NCBI RefSeq assembly: GCF_037975245.1
Contig: NC_092567.1
Span: forward strand, 5,650,214 to 5,714,213
From: Apostichopus japonicus
Lineage: Eukaryota > Echinodermata > Holothuroidea > Aspidochirotida > Stichopodidae
Length of the DNA stretch: 64,000 nt
Direction of reading: 5' to 3'
Under the pieces are notes generated by a model, which ran no database searches, had not been told where the DNA came from, and saw only the letters and a program-made list of their open reading frames with translations. Made by a program: the position numbers and the translations under genes. Shown in pieces: positions 60,972-64,000 of the stretch. The first letter of the stretch is position 1. Every line of letters begins with the position of its first letter.

Positions 60972-62725
60972 ATGGAGCTGAATCCTGATCTTCAAGGTAG
61001 ATGCCTTAATCTTAGACTTTGTCATTTGTGCATCTTTACTTTTGGTAAAACATGTAACTTCCTCCCGCTCTGTCGTCTTAATAACAAATAGAACAGTAAC
61101 AAAACTGTATTATCAGTAACGAATAAACAATTAAGATTTACGTGTTCCCATGTGTGTCACTAATTTATTGTTTGTCAAATTTAGTCATACGTGGAACATT
61201 TACACATATTGTTTCTTTTTTTTGTTTAGAGAAGAAAATATTTCTGATAGAATGTCTCAAAAGGACATATAAAGGCCAATATGATGCGATTCAACCCCTA
61301 CCATATATAAAAGATAGACTTTATTGTGTGGACAAGGTCTTTGTAGAAGGGGGCGTTGAAGTTTGTCTGGCACCAGAGCTAACGCCAGGCACCAGAGGAT
61401 CATGGGAGCGTTTGGAATCTTACAAAAGTATTTATACTGACTTTCGGTTTAAATCCAAAAGACGCATTATACAAGGAGAGCCCGGGTATGGTAAGTCGAC
61501 GTTAACCCTTCAGCTGGCCTACGATTGGTGCAATGACGTATCGGATTCCCCGATGAACAATGTAGAGATACTAATTCTTCTTCGGTTAAGACAACTTGGA
61601 AGTGTAAAGTCTCTCTACAGGGCGATTAAGTCATTTCTTCTCTTCCACGAACCCCGTGTTAGCAAACATGATATTGAAAAGATCATTCACAGTTGCTCGT
61701 CGGTCCACATTATTTTGGATGGATATGACGAGTATCCTGGCAGGGACAGCAATGATAATGACGATGTACACAGGATTATCAAGATGGAACTGTTTGCAGA
61801 CTTTGATGTCAGCTTAACGACAAGATATCTTCCAGAATGTCTTAGAAAAGAAACTAAGGGGGCCAAACTAACAGGGTTCGATGACAAAGCTAGGGATGAG
61901 TACATCCGCAAGGCCGTAGTATTTAACAACGATGAGGCAGTGGCAGAAATAAAACAACGGCTCAATGAAAACTCCATCCTTGCTGATCTTTGCCAGGTGC
62001 CTCTCATATTTGTGATGTCTGCCCACATGGTTCATGATCAGAGAGACCTCATGAAGTTCAAGTCTGTCACACAGTTCTTCAAACACATGATTAGATGTTT
62101 TTACGACCATCTGAAACGGAAATATTACGACAATAAAAGCAACAAGTTCTATCGTCATGAAACGGGACATCATGAACTAGAAAAAATAGCTTTCGAAGGA
62201 TTAAACAAGACAAACCAACAACTGTCATGGATTAAGACTAGATTTCATCAAAGAGTCGGGCAAGAATTATATGACCAGTATATTTCAATTGGTATTTTGG
62301 TCGAAGAAGATGAAGTGAGCGATGATTCTACTGGAGACAATGTGTTGTTTACAACGATGGTCCGTTTTTATCATAAACTATTCTGTGAATGGTATGCAGC
62401 CCACCACCTTGCCACTCTTGTAAAGAACGCACACGATCTCTCCGATATGCTAAGGTTCTTAGATCCATTTGATCTTCAGTACCTGTTTAGATTCGCCTGT
62501 GGTCTGGATCCCGATGCTGGAAAGAAACTCATCAACCATTTGAAGGGATTACCAGGCGGGGATAAGTTTGCCATTCTCTGTATCCTGGAACAAACTGGTG
62601 ACGTCAACGACATTATTGATTCGGTGAAAGAGCTCTGCTCGCGTGACGTTGACATAACGGAAAGCGACAGCGCTCTTCTTAAATTATCGACGACACAGTT
62701 GCTGGAGATTGCATCTAAATATCAT
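60972..62725 (+). CDS. NACHT-domain NLR-like protein (exons 60,972-60,996 and 61,230-62,725; partial)
   Basis: Cytosolic STAND-class NTPase of the NLR type, inferred to act as an innate immune sensor. The large exon encodes a pre-NACHT region (YIKDRLYCVDKVFVEGG), Walker A GEPGYGKST (codons from about 61,475), Walker B ILDGYDE (about 61,712), a sensor-1-like VSLTTRYLPE, LTGFDDKARDEYI, and the late NACHT/winged-helix motif FYHKLFCEWYAA (about 62,366). Acceptor TTTTTTTTGTTTAG precedes 61,230. The donor is CAT|GTAAGT at 62,725. A first exon starting at 60,972 (ACAATGG context, MELNPDLQ) ends CAAG|GTAGAT and joins in phase to give GAG. That gives 507 codons so far. The frame would otherwise open in the intron at 61,142. 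LRR exons are expected downstream but none is seen before 64,000; without splicing it would stop two codons later. The NACHT call is very secure, exon 1 less so. Confidence 0.9.
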
Positions 62726-63204
62726 GTAAGTTAGCTAATAAAAAATAAAAAATATTTTCCATATTTTTCCTACACCTAATGTAGGAACTGTCTACAGTAC
62801 TATTTTATAATGGTTTTGTTTTCTTGATTCTCAAGTCTATTCACAGTCATTGAAAACTTTTATTTAAGCCACTTTAAATCAAAAAAATTAGGTTTAAAGA
62901 AGATGGATGGTTTTCCTAGCTAATGAATATACAGTGGTGTATTGAGGATAATTGCAAATGTCATAGTATATTTAAACCAATCAGAATAATCTCTGCATGT
63001 GCCAAATTGCACTAAAATCTTATCATACTGATGATGTATTGATAATATTGAACGTATACTTCAACATAAACACATGGAGTGTTAATTTTTGGAATTTCAG
63101 ATTCTTCCGTTACGAATAAATAGCTAGTCTTCCAATACCTTAAAAAAAAGTTAAATGCTTCGAATGATTGAATTATATATTATATATATGCCATATATGT
63201 TGGA
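62726..63204. other. Probable intron of the NACHT gene, no exon seen
   Basis: Starts with the GTAAGT donor. AT-rich, with an AT-repeat palindrome at 63,174-63,198. No leucine-rich-repeat coding exon recognised in any frame. Confidence 0.45.
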
Positions 63205-63385
63205 GTGCATTGTCATCGAACCAAACTAATGTAGTAACAACCCTTGCTGGGGTTGTAGTGTATTGTCATTGAATCATACTAATGTACAGTAGTAACAACC
63301 CTTACAGGGGGTGTAAAGTATGGTCATCGAACCATAATAACGTAGTAACAACCCTTACAGGGGCTGTAGTGTATGGTCATGGAAC
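63205..63385 (+). repeat. Minisatellite of about 53-58 bp, three to four units
   Basis: GTAGTAACAACCCTT occurs at 63,231, 63,289 (variant) and 63,342. Each is followed by a GGGG(T/C)TGTA or GGGGGTGTA word and TGTCAT(T/C)GAA or GGTCATCGAA. Units differ by small indels. Confidence 0.85.
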
Positions 63386-63925
63386 CCACATGGGGCGCAC
63401 ATCCCGGGGCGAATTTTTTTCCCAAACAGGTTTGCAATTACAGAGTTTTCCGCCAACCAATTGCTCGTGACGTCAGCATAAATAATGGGCATCGCTTCGA
63501 AGTTCGAAGACATGCACTGAATTACACACTGACACTTAATTTTGTTACGGTCCATCAAACGCCCTAACTTTACTTTTAATGCTTGAATCACATGTTGACC
63601 TTACTTAATATGATACATACGCTACATTCTATTGGGTTCGTGTTTACGTTATTCAAGATTTGTGAGCCGTTCTATTGCAATCGGAATTCGTTTTGTGGAA
63701 TGGGTAGGCCTACACTAAAATCAACTTCACGAGTCTTGAATGAATATACGCAGACAGTTTAGTGTAGTCAAGGCTTCATACTTGACGCACCCCCGTAATT
63801 GACGCACCTTCAATTATTACTAGCAATGATACAGCAGGCCACCTAAACTTTTTGCAGTCAAGCAGAATTACATTTTTCATGAGTTGGAATCCATTTCAGC
63901 TATTTGTTGACCAAATTGGTGGTAT
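63386..63925. other. Spacer, no gene seen
   Basis: Short overlapping open frames at 63,355-63,591 on both strands have no recognisable signature. A TGACGTCA octamer-like site (GTGACGTCAG) lies at about 63,468, and two CTTGACGCACC/ATTGACGCACC words at 63,781-63,808. Confidence 0.4.
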
Positions 63926-63926
63926 T

Positions 63927-64000
63927 TTTTGGTTCCTCGCTAAAAGCAAAGGAACCTATGTATTCAGGTTGGCGTATGTGCGTGCGTGCGTGCGTGTGTG
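63927..64000 (+). repeat. Dispersed GGTTCC-hairpin/TG element, third copy (runs off the window)
   Basis: TTTTTGGTTCCTCGCT/AAAAGCAAAGGAACC forms the same hairpin as at 26,526, followed by TATGTATTCAGGTTGGCG and a (GTGC)n/(TG)n microsatellite. It is in the same orientation as the 26.5-kb copy. Confidence 0.8.

Noticed and set aside
61687-62173. Minus-strand open frames of 101-113 codons
   Set aside because: Antisense shadows of the NACHT exon.
62931-62950. CAGTGGTGTATTGAGG as another copy of the 25-bp terminal repeat of the 12.6-kb element
   Set aside because: Only the first nine or ten bases agree and no partner end was found.

Overview
This is a gene-poor eukaryotic window, most likely from a marine deuterostome and probably an echinoderm (a sea cucumber is my best guess). 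I base that on intron-containing gene structure, recurrent TAGGCCTA-type words, short TTAGGG tracts, many stacked DNA transposons, and one NACHT-ATPase gene of the NLR type that is expanded in echinoderms. The species call is inference. No prokaryotic gene organisation is present.

Positions 1-24,650 are a continuous head-to-tail satellite array of about 138 monomers of 179 bp, with a 180-bp sister class. It is organised into nested higher-order repeats: a duplicated block offset by 3,947 bp, a 14-monomer unit of about 2,510 bp, and a 6,634-bp super-duplication. Many monomers carry a palindromic TGACGTCA octamer, a TATATAAA box about 75 bp downstream of it, and an inverted repeat of 8-bp arms. 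The array ends at about 24,650 in a strongly decayed monomer, so this is a true array edge. The many short ORFs inside it are by-products of the repeat.

Positions 24,800-37,500 are non-coding and repeat-rich. They hold a short interstitial telomeric tract, a dispersed element with a GGTTCC hairpin and a TG microsatellite, and a tandem array (26.74-31.44 kb) of 695-bp and 400-bp units packed with AGGTCA/TGACCT half-sites in DR1, DR4 and DR5 spacing. Two protein fossils follow: the C-terminal tail of a non-LTR retrotransposon reverse transcriptase, and a frameshifted MULE-type transposase fragment. A 69-bp minisatellite comes next.

Positions 37,640-51,700 may contain the 5' end of a gene: an ETS/CRE-like promoter motif, a candidate first exon at 37,740 and a candidate second exon at 51,614. 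The putative intron is filled by a 12.6-kb interval bounded by perfect 25-bp inverted repeats. Inside it lie a 6.07-kb foldback element, a 2.54-kb element inserted into one foldback arm, a related 2.04-kb element, and a 616-bp TTAA MITE. The first three share TIR sequence and apparent 4-bp target duplications. Two of them carry clusters of related 14-15-bp motifs.

Positions 51.7-56.4 kb are mostly decayed repeats. Positions 56,465-60,730 are a hAT-type element with a perfect 8-bp target duplication, itself split by a TA-flanked mariner/Tc1-like element. About 250 bp after it begins the one convincing protein-coding gene, a NACHT-domain NLR-like gene (exons at 60,972-60,996 and 61,230-62,725, continuing outside the visible exons). 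The window ends in a small minisatellite and the start of another hairpin/TG dispersed element.
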